Position numbers and translations under genes: made by a program. The notes beneath the pieces are model-generated. The model did no database searches, was not told the DNA's origin, and saw only the letters and a list, made by a program, of their open reading frames with translations. 64,000 nucleotides of DNA, taken from Bugula neritina (taxonomy: Eukaryota; Bryozoa; Gymnolaemata; Cheilostomatida; Bugulidae). The stretch is taken from positions 7,616,389 through 7,680,388 of the forward strand of contig OZ037772.1 in assembly GCA_964035545.1 (NCBI GenBank). The letters are read 5' to 3'. Shown in pieces: positions 15,201 through 27,269 of this stretch (within the stretch, counting starts at the first letter, position 1; each line of letters starts with the position of its first letter).

Positions 15201-18200
15201 ATCACCAATGGCCTTTATCTAGAGCCAAACACATGATTTTGTGTTTACTATAAGCAAAAGCTCCAACCCCTAGGGCCTAGACCATGTGTTAATGCTTTAA
15301 ATTCAACTAGAGAATAATCTCTAAATCTTGTTATTACTTGATCAAAACATTTTACAGACTGTGGTGATTTTAAAAGCTTTTAAACCAATATAAATGATAA
15401 TTTAACTAGGACAATTCTTTTTAAGAAAATTAATTTATTCAAGTAACAGTTAAAAAGATTCCTAAGAAGCAAAATTTTTGTAAAAACAGATTTTTTCCGT
15501 TATATAGTATAACACGTACTCTATGTTTTGCTTTAAAACCTCAGAAAGCAAAATTATGCAATAACAAGTCATTATGCCTAAAGAAGTAAGTCATCTTCTT
15601 GTTATTATTGCATCAAAGACATTGAGAGTCTGTTTAGGGCTGGCACTGTTGTCATATAACCCACAATGTTGTAATATGACCCAACAATGTTGTAATATGA
15701 CCCAACAATGTTGTAATATGACCCAACAATGTTGTAATATGACCCTACGATGTTGTAATATGACCTAACAATGTTGTAATATGACCCAACAATGTTGTAA
15801 TATGACCCTACGATGTTATAATATGACCCAACAATGTTGTAATATGACCCAAAAAATGTTACAATATGACCCAAAAATGTTGTAATATGACCCAACGATG
15901 TTGTAATATGACCCAAAAATGTTGTAATATGACCCAACAATGTTGTAATATGACCCAACAATGTTGTAATATGACCCAACGATGCTGTAATATGACCCAA
16001 CAATGTTGTAATATGACCCAACAATGTCATAATATGACCAAAAAATGTTGTAATATGACCAAACAATGTTGTAATATGACGCAAAATATTTCTGCTAAAA
16101 TACTGATAAACGATACACTTACTGTAGAGCAAGTCATATATTGCGTTGCTTGCCGCGATGTGAATGGCGGATCTACTCTGGGAGAATAAAAGTCTTATTG
16201 GCTTATCCAATTTACAATAATTGATAAAATCACCGTGCGAGATGCCGATGTTGGACTCTTGTGGTATGCAAATTGAAGACACATTTTCATTATATACGTC
16301 AATCAGTCGCAGATTGTTAAACCGAAGGTCTGCGACGAGGAATAGATGGTTTTCCAAGAAGAGCATCTGTTGGGGATTCCCTAGAGCAGCTTTTGAAAAC
16401 TCTCCGTCACCATAGTAATGTGGATTGTCATCAATTAGGAGACGGTACGTAGTGTATCGCCACGTAGTGCTTACTCGGGAAATCTTGCCTGGATGAGTCA
16501 TATAAATGTAGGTCTTGGAAGGATCTAGCGCTATGCTATTAGCTTGCCTGTTGGCGGTAAACACTGTACTCACTTCCCAACCAGTTCTTTTCTTACACAG
16601 ACATCGTATTTTACGGCCAGTGTTGTCAAAGAAATAGATAGCTTCATTATTTAGTTTCACCAATTCTACAATATTCCCGATTTTGGCTTTTGAAAATTTT
16701 CCGTCTTGAACAGAGTTTACTAAGCACTTTCCAGTTAGAGGTCTCGTAGCCTGAGTGAATCGATCAATTTTTCTTACGCATTTGTTAGTGTTGTCGGCCA
16801 CCCATATGGATTTCCGATCTTGTGGAGATAAGACAATTCCTGATATGTTTCCAAACCTAGCTGATTGGCCAGTACCTTCTTTGTAAGAATACCAATTGCT
16901 GTGGCCTGCTACTAGGTTGAAATTCTTCAAATCTTGTGTTGCGTATAGACCGTACGAAATGGCAACTAAGTAGCCACCCAACGAGTATTCGTCTTTTGCT
17001 ATGTACTGGATCACCTGCCCCCAATCAGCGTATTTAGTATCAACATGCAGTCTGCTTGTCCTCGTAAACTTGTAGCTAAAAATAATCAGGAAAAAGTTCA
17101 AAGTTTCTCACATAATGCAAAAGGCTTCTTGACAACATTTTTTACTACTCTAATGCTATAAAACTCATATTTTATTCAGCATGGCTCATGAGTTTACATG
17201 GTAATATATGCTATTATGATTTTTATTTTGATGTAAAACTAATTCTTGACCTGACCGTAACATAGTTAAAAGCCAAAAATTTTAATTTGATGCAATTTCT
17301 ACTTGAGGCTTCGAAAATGGTGAGTTGGCAATATCAAAATACCAGATACAACTAATGCCAAATTAGAGTTTTCTTTCCTATATTCTTAAATGATTATTCA
17401 TAAATACACCGTGATTATTATTGTTTCTACATGTACACCCCACACGTTTTATTTATTGCAATAAATATTACCATTATACAATCATGAAGCAGCCAAGCAT
17501 TATAACTGTTTAATTTAAACATGCAGTTAGGAAATATTAATTCAAAAAGTGTTTTACAATTTTAGTTAATTTTGGTTTTTGTACTACTGCAAACCTAATT
17601 GTGCATAAACTGCCTGTTTGAACCGCATCTAGCAAATAATTTAAATCTTTTGCTTTTCTGAAAAGACAAAGTTTTTTCATAAAAACAGCAACATAACTTA
17701 ATAATAGAAACAAATACATTTAATCTTATTAGCAAGGTAGAACACCTTAAAGATTATCTAAATTTGTTTTAGTCTAACGACTCTGCACAAATATTAAAAC
17801 ATTTGAAATGATGAACCCTATTATTTGTCTTAGTGAAAGTGACTCATAACCTTGATAGCTTCAAAAGAGCACTAATTATTGAGTAGCTGTGAGAAAATTT
17901 GTAGAGTAGTCTTACTTTCCACTAGTGTAGGGTACCAATATATAGGGCAAAGGGCTTCCCAGAATACTAGTAACCTAAAATATTCAAATAAGTTAAAATT
18001 AAATCTCTGTAGCAAGTATATGAAAGTTAACTTACTAATATTAATAACAAAACATTAACATATTATTAGCAATTACAAACTTATAGGTGGTAAGGCAATG
18101 GAAATTTTGTTCATAGCTAACAAAACAATGAAATAATTATTACCTTGCCTTTTACCTTTGGTTTCACACTAGAAGCTAATTATTTTACGATGGGTTATGA

Positions 18201-18917
18201 TAATTATAGTCATAAACAGTTTTATTTTGTTTTGTTTTTATTTCTCTTTTCAGCACCTTTATAATATAATTATTATTTTTATTGTAATTCTTCAAGTACA
18301 ATCTCACTACTATGTTATCTTGCATGTTTTTAGTTGCACAGTACTGTATACATAAGAGAGTTGAGTATAAATGATTGATGTGAAGACAACTGAACAAAAT
18401 ATGTAATTTTAATTCATTTTGCAACTTCAAATTTTCAGTAAATGAATTCTGAAATGAACACTATTATGAACATCAAGTTTGATACTGTTGTTAAGTTGAT
18501 AAACTATTAAATTTATCCAAGTTAATAAAAATTAAGTTGATCTCACTTTGTTATTGTTTGACAGGTTTTTCTTAGATTTATGTTTGGGGAATTGCATTTG
18601 AATGTAATTAATAGTCAAATGAGTATCAAAATATTATCTTTTTATTAGTTAATGTTATTTGCTTTTGTAACTGAGTAAAAACTATGAATTATAAAACTGT
18701 GAATAAGTATTATTCAGCATTTTTGGTTGCTTATATATGTTCTGTTTTTAGCATACAGCAATTCTACTATTATTAATCAAGCTGTGAACTGTGTCAATTT
18801 GCGTATGATACAAATATTGATTTTATATCTTATTGGTAATAATTAGGCCATATGTTATAATACTGAGCAATTTAGATACGAGTTACTAACCTTGAGATAT
18901 AGTATGAACAGTCTCAT
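12207..18917 (-). CDS. NHLR-3: type I NHL-propeller receptor-like protein, terminal exon unresolved
   Basis: Minus-strand exons: 18917-18891 (MRLFILYLK), 17974-17916 (59 bp), 17075-16123 (propeller), 14741-14493 (stalk and helix), 13477-13149, 12746-12680 and 12343-12207. They give 607 codons in one frame. The first two exons are less certain, but exon 2 is exactly 59 bp as in NHLR-2, 5 and 9. The propeller shows WVADNTNKCVRKIDR, LTGKC, IRCLCKK and SSICIPQ. The stalk is Thr-rich, with a helix near VGSVLSMAGIALCALTLLL. The tail is Lys/Ser-rich; the 109-codon exon holds imperfect repeats around STTKDKD, LSTNNKE, SSTNDID and LSTKNEE. The last exon leaves an open frame in phase 0. Its end was not found; it should lie left of a 1.1-kb GACA/CA repeat. 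Confidence 0.78.
15066..15290 (-). repeat. tRNA-derived SINE, diverged copy
   Basis: Reverse-complement copy in intron 3 of NHLR-3, with the GCAATTATGACTGAATGC body and a decayed B-box. Further fragments of the 3' part (about 14925-14990) lie just to its left. Confidence 0.75.
15660..16085. repeat. 21-bp minisatellite, about 20 copies
   Basis: The unit is ACCCAACAATGTTGTAATATG, with single-base variants and one copy carrying an indel near 15850. It starts about 40 bp downstream of the propeller-exon donor of NHLR-3. Because the unit is a multiple of three, both strands stay open (minus strand GHITTLL, plus strand QQCCNMT). It is not a CRISPR array: there are no unique spacers. Confidence 0.95.
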
Positions 18918-19795
18918 TCTACTAAGTCCTTTCAATTTTGATGAAGGCTTAAGTTGTAAACAATATACTAGTAAATAGTAGCATAGGCTGAGAAATGTAA
19001 TCTGTCAGCTTAGCATTGCGATTGACTCTATGTAACATCAACAATAGCAATGAGAAACAGTAATTAGTGATCTTTTTCAATTTTTTTTTCTATAAATACT
19101 AAAAATAGTAACATACTAACATAACATTATGAGATGTCTGTGCCATGTGTAATAAAAGCTTTTGCAGAAGCTAAATTGGTTTGAGAGATATTTTTTCTTG
19201 GTGCAGTTAGATTTGATGCAATAGCATCACCTACTAGGTGTATCTCACGTGATGCACTGCAAAGGCGAAAATGTGTTTTTTTTGTTTTAATATATTTGCA
19301 TCCAACTTAAAATTTCTGCATAAAATATCTTGAAACATCCAATAAAAGCAACTTGTAGGTGTTTATGCGCATATGAGTAGTTTTATGGCCATTGTATCGG
19401 TTTTGTGTCAGTGTCTGAGTGACTTAGAGTGTAATATTCGCTATCTAATAGCCAACTTGGCAACAGGTTTTCAAGTTTATTGACTCTCAAATTATACCAA
19501 TATTGATGCATAGATGAAATTATTTGCCATCACAATGTCAAAACCAATGGTCTATTCTCACAAAGAGTGTAAGTATTTGAGTCTAACTGTGTGCTCGTAT
19601 AATGCTAAAAATGCTCCTCTCTGGCTGTATGATTATGACACACTGACTTGTGCAGTGCAGTGAATTATAGCACTAGCTCTGCCAGCTAATAATAGCTTTT
19701 GGTAAATTCGTTAAAGCAAGAAAGCTTTAATGATTGGTGGCATATCAATACATCCATCTATGTGCTGTATATGCGAATGTTTGTGTATGTAAGTG

Positions 19796-19935
19796 CGCGT
19801 GCGCGTGTACGTGTACGTGTACGTGTACGTGAACGCGTATGTGTACGTGTGCGTGTGCGCGTATGTGAACGCGTATGTGTACGTGTGCGTGTGCGTGTGC
19901 GCGTGAGTGTACGTGTATGTGTGTGTGTCTGTGTA
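19796..19935. repeat. GT-rich microsatellite (GTGTAC/GTGCGT)
   Basis: Alternating purine-pyrimidine sequence of GTGTAC and GTGCGC type, about 140 bp, in the gap between NHLR-3 and the small gene at 20.7 kb. Confidence 0.9.
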
Positions 19936-20095
19936 TGTGTGCAGCAGCCTTTATTGTTTATCAAAAAGAAAATAACCTGTTCAAAAAACTATGGACACAT
20001 AAGGGTAATATAATTTTAAAACACAACAAATAAAACTTCACCTTTATGCGATTTATTTTCAAAATATTTAATCTAAGCTATATATAAAAATATAA

Positions 20096-20288
20096 CTGTT
20101 TGCCTTGTAACCATGAGGTCATGGTTTCAAGCCCAGAAAAAGGTCAATGGTGATGTTAAAAAGAGTATCCAGTTATAACTGCTTCTATATGCCTCTTTTG
20201 AATAAGTTCTTTGCTCATTTTAACAAAAACCCTTTCTATCAGGGAGTTCTCACAGGGATAGCAACTATAAACTTGCAAGAGTTTTGTT
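20096..20288 (+). repeat. tRNA-derived SINE, diverged copy
   Basis: Contains GGTCATGGTTTCAAGCCC in the B-box position, the GAGTATCCAGTTATAACTGC core and TATCAGGGAGTTCTCACAGG near the end. Confidence 0.8.
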
Positions 20289-20735
20289 TAAATAAATGTA
20301 AGTATAGTATAGAAACAGCTGAAGTTTAGTGGTTAGTTAATGCTTATTAAGCATAGGTTCAAGGATAAGAATTTGATAAATGCTTTACAGATATGCAGGA
20401 CAGGTATTCAGGTGTATTTGCTCCTATATACCACAATGGAAAGCAAGTCCTTAGCCTATGTAAAAATACTGCTTTTATAGGAGTTAATGTTAAAGGTTAA
20501 ACACTAGAATATCAGAATAAAGTGTACATTTGTATTTTAAATTATTCTTAAAATTTCTGATAAATTATTTTCACTTTTTTAAATAGAAGCTTTAATCACA
20601 ACAATAGTATAAAATATTTCTCTGAAATATTACGTTTTTTTATATATTTATATAAGAATACTGGAATAAATATTTTTATCTCGCAATAGTAGATTGCTTT
20701 TATTATTTATTTCTACTTTTCAAAACTTCTATCAG

Positions 20736-21912
20736 CAATAGGAATTCACTATGAAGTTGCTATGAATAGCAAGGATTACTTTTGCAAGCTCGATATTGTA
20801 AATTTTGGTGAGTTCTTTGTTAAGACAGGCAAACTAGCATTAATCTTATAAAAAAAATTAAAAAAATGAATAATACAAATTGCTAGAATTAATAAAAGCT
20901 TTGACTAACATCTGTTACTTTTCAAAATATTTTATTTATGTTGCCAAGCTAAACTTTGATCTTGGTACCAGTATTCTCAGAGATTTTTTAAATTGATAAT
21001 TATATTATAAAGCCTTTTTTAATAAATAGCTCTCAGCATATTTTTTTATTTATACATAGTTATGTCTGTTTTGATTTAACTAAAGCTACAAAAGCGACTT
21101 AATCCTGAATGGATTATTCAATCATTTTATCATGCAATGTCAAAACTTATGAATTACGAAGAAAAATCACATTAAAAATATTTTATTTGTAGCTTTCTAT
21201 ACTCCTAATTTGGCTACAAGTATTATATTTTTTGTTTCAGACCAGCAAGCCATAAATAAGTCTACTGACAATGCGACCTCTTCTGTTTATGGTCTGTGCA
21301 AGTATACTTTGTGTTTTCATATTTTAGACTTACTATAATTAGGAATGCAATATTTAATGTATGTAAGCCGATAAATCTCACTCATGTGTATTTCCAAATT
21401 TTCTAATTTTTATTTTATGGAGTAAAAATTGCATACTTGGTTTATGTCTACAGATATTACTGGAGCTAAAGTGCACCGATGCCAGAGTGATTATCAGAAA
21501 ACAGGTTGGAAAGTAAGAAAATATCTCTACATTATAAAATGTGCTCTATAGCTTTTCATCATGATTGAGTAAGCTGTTGAAATAGATTGACTGCAAAACA
21601 TTTAGTAGACGACTTCACAAATTTCACTTTACCGTTACCTTCAAGCATGTAACCTCTTTATACCTTCATTATCTCTTGATTCATATAGTAAAATAAAACC
21701 CGTCCTTGTTCATTTTTTGCTAACAATGATATATCATATTTGTGGCTATTGCATCATTCGAAAATCATATTTATACAAGTAGGGCAGTTGGAACTTATTT
21801 CTACTGTTGACAGCTTGCAGTTTTTTTATACATTGATTTGTAAAATTCTAACTTTCAGCCATATAAAAACTTATATAGTGAATTTAAACTTGAAATTACC
21901 TGCATCTCATAA
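20736..21912 (+). CDS. Small spliced gene with cysteines, unrecognised
   Basis: Four exons keep one frame through matched phases: 20736-20807 (in 1, out 1), 21241-21291 (1-1), 21454-21512 (1-0) and 21859-21912 to a TAA. Together they give about 78 residues with three Cys, in YFCKLD, VHRCQSDY and LEITCIS. No domain is recognised. Donors after exons 1 and 3 are good (GTGAGT, GTAAGA); the donor of exon 2 (GTCTGT) is weak. A possible first exon at 19514-19568 (ATG, MKLFAITMSKP, strong GTAAGT donor, phase 1) fits the frame but is speculative. Transcription in the gap between divergent NHLR-3 and NHLR-4 would make it an independent gene. It could also be chance. Confidence 0.35.
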
Positions 21913-22476
21913 TAGTGTGAGAGCAGAATTTTCACAAGTAAACAAAGGGTAAATAAAGCATATAAACAATGAAGTTACATCAAAATAAAACATATAACAT
22001 CTAGGACTCTTTTTAAAGCCTTGAAATGCAGATAAGCCCGTATGACAAAACTAAAGTGCATAAATAAACTTTAAATATATATTTATATAAATTAAATGTC
22101 AACCCCCCACTGGGATTCAAACCCGGGGAAACATGTTTTTAGCCTACTTGTTTGTACAGTAGCTGCGTGTCTACTGTTGGTTTATCACCTAATATAATTG
22201 GTGTAAATATTTAGATTTTTATACATCAATCAAGAATTACCCAAAAATAAACTCAGATCAATAAACTTACCTAAAAGTTTCAATTGGATTGCAAGTGTTC
22301 CCAGTTTTAAAAATTTGAGAAAAGCAAAAACTTAGCTTTCATTTCGAAGAGTTTATTGTATCTCCATTTGTATTTTGTACCGCATGTTGAGATTTTTAGA
22401 AAATAGATATATCAAGCTAATAAAAATACAAATTAAAGACATATATTATTTAATAATGTTTACACTGTTCTTTTAG
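21913..22476. other. Upstream flank of NHLR-4 with tRNA-like fragment
   Basis: The leader exons of NHLR-4 should lie here or further left. A 50-bp candidate, 22335-22384, keeps phase 0 to 2 but has a poor donor and is not called. Near 22099-22160 the minus strand holds a tRNA-like 3' half with B-box GGGTTTGAATCCC, probably a SINE relic. Confidence 0.35.
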
Positions 22477-25400
22477 GTTTAACTTTGATAAAGGGGGGTT
22501 AACAAGCTCGGAGTCTCGCTTAGCAAATAACGCCCAACGTAAATTAGCAATTCCAGATGACTTCATCCCCGGAAATGCACTAGTTGTCATTGGATTTTCA
22601 ATTTACACTACCAATGACTTTGAAACCATGCATCTAATTGCCGGGAGCAAAACCGAGCTCGGCCACAAAAACGGAAACAGTTTCTATGCACGTTTTGGTG
22701 ACATCACAGGAATGGTGACTTCTCCCGATGATCCAAAATCGCTATGGATAGCCGATTACACAAACAACTGTTTTCGGATTTTGAATCGTCAAACCAAGCA
22801 AGTGCAGGATCTGACAGGAAACTGTGGTGACACGGCGGTGCACAATGACAAATTCGAGTTTGCCGGAGTTGGCGATCCGATTGGGCTTGTTAGTTGGGAC
22901 CGAGATAGAGTTTATTTCTATGATAATGCTCAACTCGGGATTAGATGTTTGTACAGATTAAATAAAGTGTGGTATATTGTGACTACTTATCGCTCAACTA
23001 GCCAAGTACATAACTTTGCAGGAAATTTTCAATCGGGGTACTTTTTTTTGCTGAGAGATAAAGAAATACAGCGAGTCAGCTTAGATAGGATGATATCAGA
23101 AAATATTATCGACCCTCAAGAAGAGTTTGACGACGGTCCGTTATCTAAAGCCGGGATTAAGAAACCTGTTCACATGATCTTTCTGGAGCCTGAAGCTCTT
23201 CTTATAGCCGACCAAGGCTACCATAACTTGAGAATTATAAATTTAGAAACGTCAAAGATCTCCTCCGTTTGCCTACCGCAGGAGTCTGACTCGACTCTTG
23301 TTACCGTCTTTGGTCCTATCAATAGCTGTAAACTAGAATACCCGGCCTTCATTTTCAAGGATGAAGTCAATAAAGTGATTAGAGTACTTGGATATATCCA
23401 ATCATATACACTCAGATATGGTGAGAACCCATCACAAATTTTATGACCTAAATTTTATTTTTGGATGTTGTTATTCTTGTCTTTTTGTTTTGGCATTAGT
23501 TTGGGCAAGGAAGTTCATGAAAAATAAAGTGACCATCAGTAAATACCAGCATAAAAATTTAATTTTAATTAAACAACACATAACTTTTTTAGAAAGTTTT
23601 TCAGTGGAGAGCGCAATATTTGTCAATTCTTATAGAGCTTAGGCTTTTTAATGAATTTGTTTGATGTTAATCAGTATAATTCACCAAACTGAATTTGTAA
23701 CAATTTTGTGTTTTACATTGTATATACATTGAAAAATATATTTTGCAGAAATTACAACTGAAACTGCTTCAAGTGCTACGGAAGCTCTGCCCTTTCCAGA
23801 AGATGAGGAGGCTCCGAACAGAAGGGTGTTATCTACTGCTGAAATTTTTGGAGTTGCAATTTTGCTTTTGTTAGCTGTTCTTGGAATGGTGGTAGCCATT
23901 TTGATATACAATGGTATGTTAACTTTATAATTTGTTATACTTGTTTCACTGGTTTACTGCATATATACATACATGCAAACACACACACGCAAGCACGCAC
24001 GCACGCACACACGCACACACGCACACACGCACACACGCACACACGCACACACGCACACACGCACACACACACATACATTAAATGATGTTGTTTCATACAA
24101 AAATAAAAACTGAAGGTTTATCTAATGCAAGTCCTAATACAAAACTTATTTTTATATTTTTGAAAGTAAGTAAAGTTCTTCTAGATAGTAAATTGTCTGT
24201 CGGATTACATATAGTGCACCTTTCTCAGGTATATTCAGAAAGAGATTTGATGTCATCAGAAACAGAAGTATCAGACACAGTTTTCAAGCAGCATACGCCA
24301 CAATTCAGGTGAAATAGACTAGTTGATTACAACATCTGGTAATACGAGTATCAACCAACTGTTGTCTTTCAATCCAATAAACTCCTGAGTTTTTAGACTA
24401 CCATGTTACTGACTGTGCTGAAACTGAGATTTATGCTTCCTACACACAAGAGCACATCTGATTAAGTGTTCTTTTATTACGTCACCAATGTCCAGTACTT
24501 AAACCAATACACGGCATTTCATGCATGGTTAATCTTGTTTACAGAAACTGCCTAAAAATAAGTAGGGTAATTAATAACATTCAATTAAAATTTCAAAAGA
24601 CGTTTCGTTGAATCTATTTTTTACAAGTATTAAATCTAGAATTTCATTTTATGATGAAAATGAAAATCATTAGTTTAATAGGAACTGTAGAAAAAGTATG
24701 GGGTGTCACTTATAAACTAAGATTAATGAGGCCAATTCACTAATAGCAAAGCTAATAGAAAGGCATGCTTGAAATAGTCAACAACTGATCAGGTTTTTGG
24801 CATTCCCCAACAAGAAGACACTACTTTACACTTGCCCCAAGTGCTCTGAAATTAGACAAAATCTTGAAATCAGGTTGTAGCTTGTTCAATAGTGTAGTTG
24901 CCTGACAAATTGTACTCTGTTAACGAACATAAATACAAAACAAAAAGCAGAAAGACTTGATCATGGGAAGCATGTAATATAAAAACTTGAGGAAATAACC
25001 TTTGGATTTTGTTTCATCACTAAGGCTAATAAGCATTTTATAAAATTTTGGTTTGCAAAAGCTTTCTATTTACAAAATATAAGCGTTTTTAAAATAGGGC
25101 TTGTGTGAGGAAAATAATCTTTCATACACTGCGCAAGTTAATTTTGTAGCAGTGAAATGTTTTCAGAAGTATATCATAAGAATATAATATGGTAATTGTA
25201 TTATATTTCCAACATTGGCAGTGTTAGGGCTTGGCCAGAAACCTTGTGTTTGCAAATTCAGTGCTCTGATCTCTACACCACTGCTGCTCTCTTTAAATAA
25301 TTTCCTGTGTTATGTTTCTATAGAAAATTAGAGATCCTACTAGAAAAAAACAGGGTACACCCACAAATGACAGTGAAGCTGAGCTAGCAGCTAAGAAAAT

Positions 25401-27269
25401 ATTTGAGTCTATGAAAAAGGTGAGGAGATATCTGTCTTATGACATATTTCAGCTTGAGCTTCGACCTTTTTGTATATCTGCACATACAACTATGTTGGAC
25501 ATTCTTTTTTGAAACGTTATTAGAGTAAACCAACAGACTATAGAGAAGCAGTACCAGTACCTAAAAAGAAAATTCAATCCAACACTTCGATAAAAAAGGT
25601 AAAAAATATTTGGAGAATAGATTTGATCCTTAAAGCTTTCATATCTGTACAATAAGTATGTTAGACACTATTTTTTAAAAATTTTCCAGAGTAAACAAAC
25701 AATTGACAGTAAAATTGTACCAGTACCTAAAAAAAAATTTCGATCAGACACTTCAATAAAAAAGGTAAAAAATATTTGGAAATACATTAATTAAGTTGAT
25801 TTTTAAACATTTCATATTTGTACATAAAACTATGCTACACACTCCTTTTTTCAACTTTCACAGAGAGCACAGCCAATGGACAGTGAGGCAGCACTAGCAC
25901 CTAAAAAAAAAATTCGACCAAGCGTATCAAAGAAGAAGGTGAGAAGTCTTTGAATTCTAAATTTATTAAACTATAATGATTTAGCCTTGCATAACAGTAC
26001 AAATAACAATATATTGAACATGATTTTTGTGTTTCGTCTGTGTGTAACTAAACAATTGACTGAGCATTTGCACCCGCATATAAAGACAAAGCCCTATCTA
26101 ACAGTTTATTGAAAAAATCAAAAAGATATTTGTATTATTGACTTTAATTAACATGGTGCTTTTACTTTTTATATTTGCTATGTTGGACACTAATTTTTTT
26201 GTTAGACTATATTAACAAATGACAGTGAGGCAGCACCATTAGCCGAGAACAGAATCCGGCCAAGCATTTCAAGGAAAATGTAAAATATTTTTGAATTATG
26301 AAATATTCAAGCTGATGCTTTAACATTTTTTTGAGCTTTATTTTCTATTTCTCCAGAGTAAACCAACGAGTGAAAGTGAAACCACGCCAGTAGCTAAAAA
26401 GAAGGTGCGACCGAGTGTGTCAAAAAAAGAGGTACAAGATTTTTGTAATACAAACTAATTAAGTCCATTATTTATATCTTTTATACCTATATGTAAAATA
26501 AATAAGTTAGACACGTTTTTAAAATTTTTCCAGAGTGCACTAACAAGTGAAAGTGAAACTGTGCCAGCAACTAGAAAGAAGGTTCGACCAAGTGTGCCAA
26601 AAAAAGAGGTAATATATTGTTTGTAAAGTAAATAAATTAGGCTAATGCCTCGAACTAACAGACATGTAAATTTATAAAACTCTAACGAACATTACTTTTG
26701 TTTTTTATTAGAGGATAACAAAAAGTGACACTGAAACCACACCAGCAACTGAGACGAAAGGTAGACCGAGTATGTCAATGAGAAAGGTAACATATCTCTG
26801 CTTTGCAAATCAGTCAAGCTAAATGACGTTTTAACTTTTACATCCAAATATAAAACTTTGTTGGATATTTTTTAGTAACCTTTAGTCTAGTTTATATATC
26901 AACAATAGCTACTTTTACCAGCAGTTGTTTAGACTCACACATGTTGCACCAAACCTATCAAATATTTGTTGTGAATGAAAAATAGATATCTGCTTATTTA
27001 AGTTCATTTATAATTTTACTTGTTCTTTATAAAAATATGTCTTTTTGTCTCAAAATTGAATTATAAGAAAAACTCTGTAGTAAAATAGAAAATCTGTCAA
27101 TAATGAGATAACTGTTATCTAATTGCAATCTAAACAGAAATCTGGCAGAGAAAGAAAGGCCAGTAAACTGTCAGTTCAATCCACCAGCTCTAAGAGAAAA
27201 AGTCTCAAAAGTGCATCACGGAAGGAAAGATCATCTTCAAAAACTAGTAAAGAAGGGCTGAAAGTTTGA
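22477..27269 (+). CDS. NHLR-4: NHL-propeller receptor-like protein with tandem 25-residue tail exons
   Basis: Exons: 22477-23420 (propeller), 23749-23913 (stalk and helix), 24229-24308, 25324-25419, seven repeat exons (25524-25598, 25690-25764, 25864-25938, 26206-26279, 26357-26431, 26534-26608, 26712-26786) and 27138-27269 to a TGA. The leader exons are not identified. The propeller has [20 protein letters not shown] and SSVCLPQ. The stalk is short and acidic, the helix is near [19 protein letters not shown]. The tail after exon 6 is built from units of the form S-K-x-T-x-[DS]-x-E-x-x-P-x-x-K-K-K-[IV]-R-P-S-V-S-x-K-[KE], rich in Lys and NLS-like. All repeat exons are phase 0-0 except 26206-26279, which has lost one base. 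The end is Ser/Lys-rich, finishing SKEGLKV. Confidence 0.82.
23978..24075. repeat. (CACACG)n microsatellite
   Basis: Hexanucleotide-like CA/CG repeat in intron 4 of NHLR-4, about 100 bp. Confidence 0.95.
25524..26786 (+). repeat. Tandem exon-duplication array in NHLR-4
   Basis: Seven copies of a cassette made of a 75-bp exon plus a 90-270-bp intron. Similarity extends into the introns: several donors share GGTAAAAAATATTTGG and several acceptors end TTTTCCAG or TTTCACAG. Adjacent copies (25524 and 25690; 26357 and 26534) are the most alike, which points to stepwise unequal crossing-over. Confidence 0.85.
26044..26125 (+). pseudogene. Decayed copy of the NHLR-4 repeat exon
   Basis: Between the third and fourth live repeat exons lies a stretch aligning to the cassette (AACTAAACAATTGAC, GCACCCGCATATAAAGAC, GAAAAAATCAAAAAG). 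It has an out-of-frame interior and no good splice sites. Confidence 0.55.

Noticed and set aside
15574-16189. Plus-strand frames with QQCCNMT repeats; also a CRISPR-like look
   Set aside because: This is the 21-bp minisatellite. There are no unique spacers between repeats, and the genome is eukaryotic.
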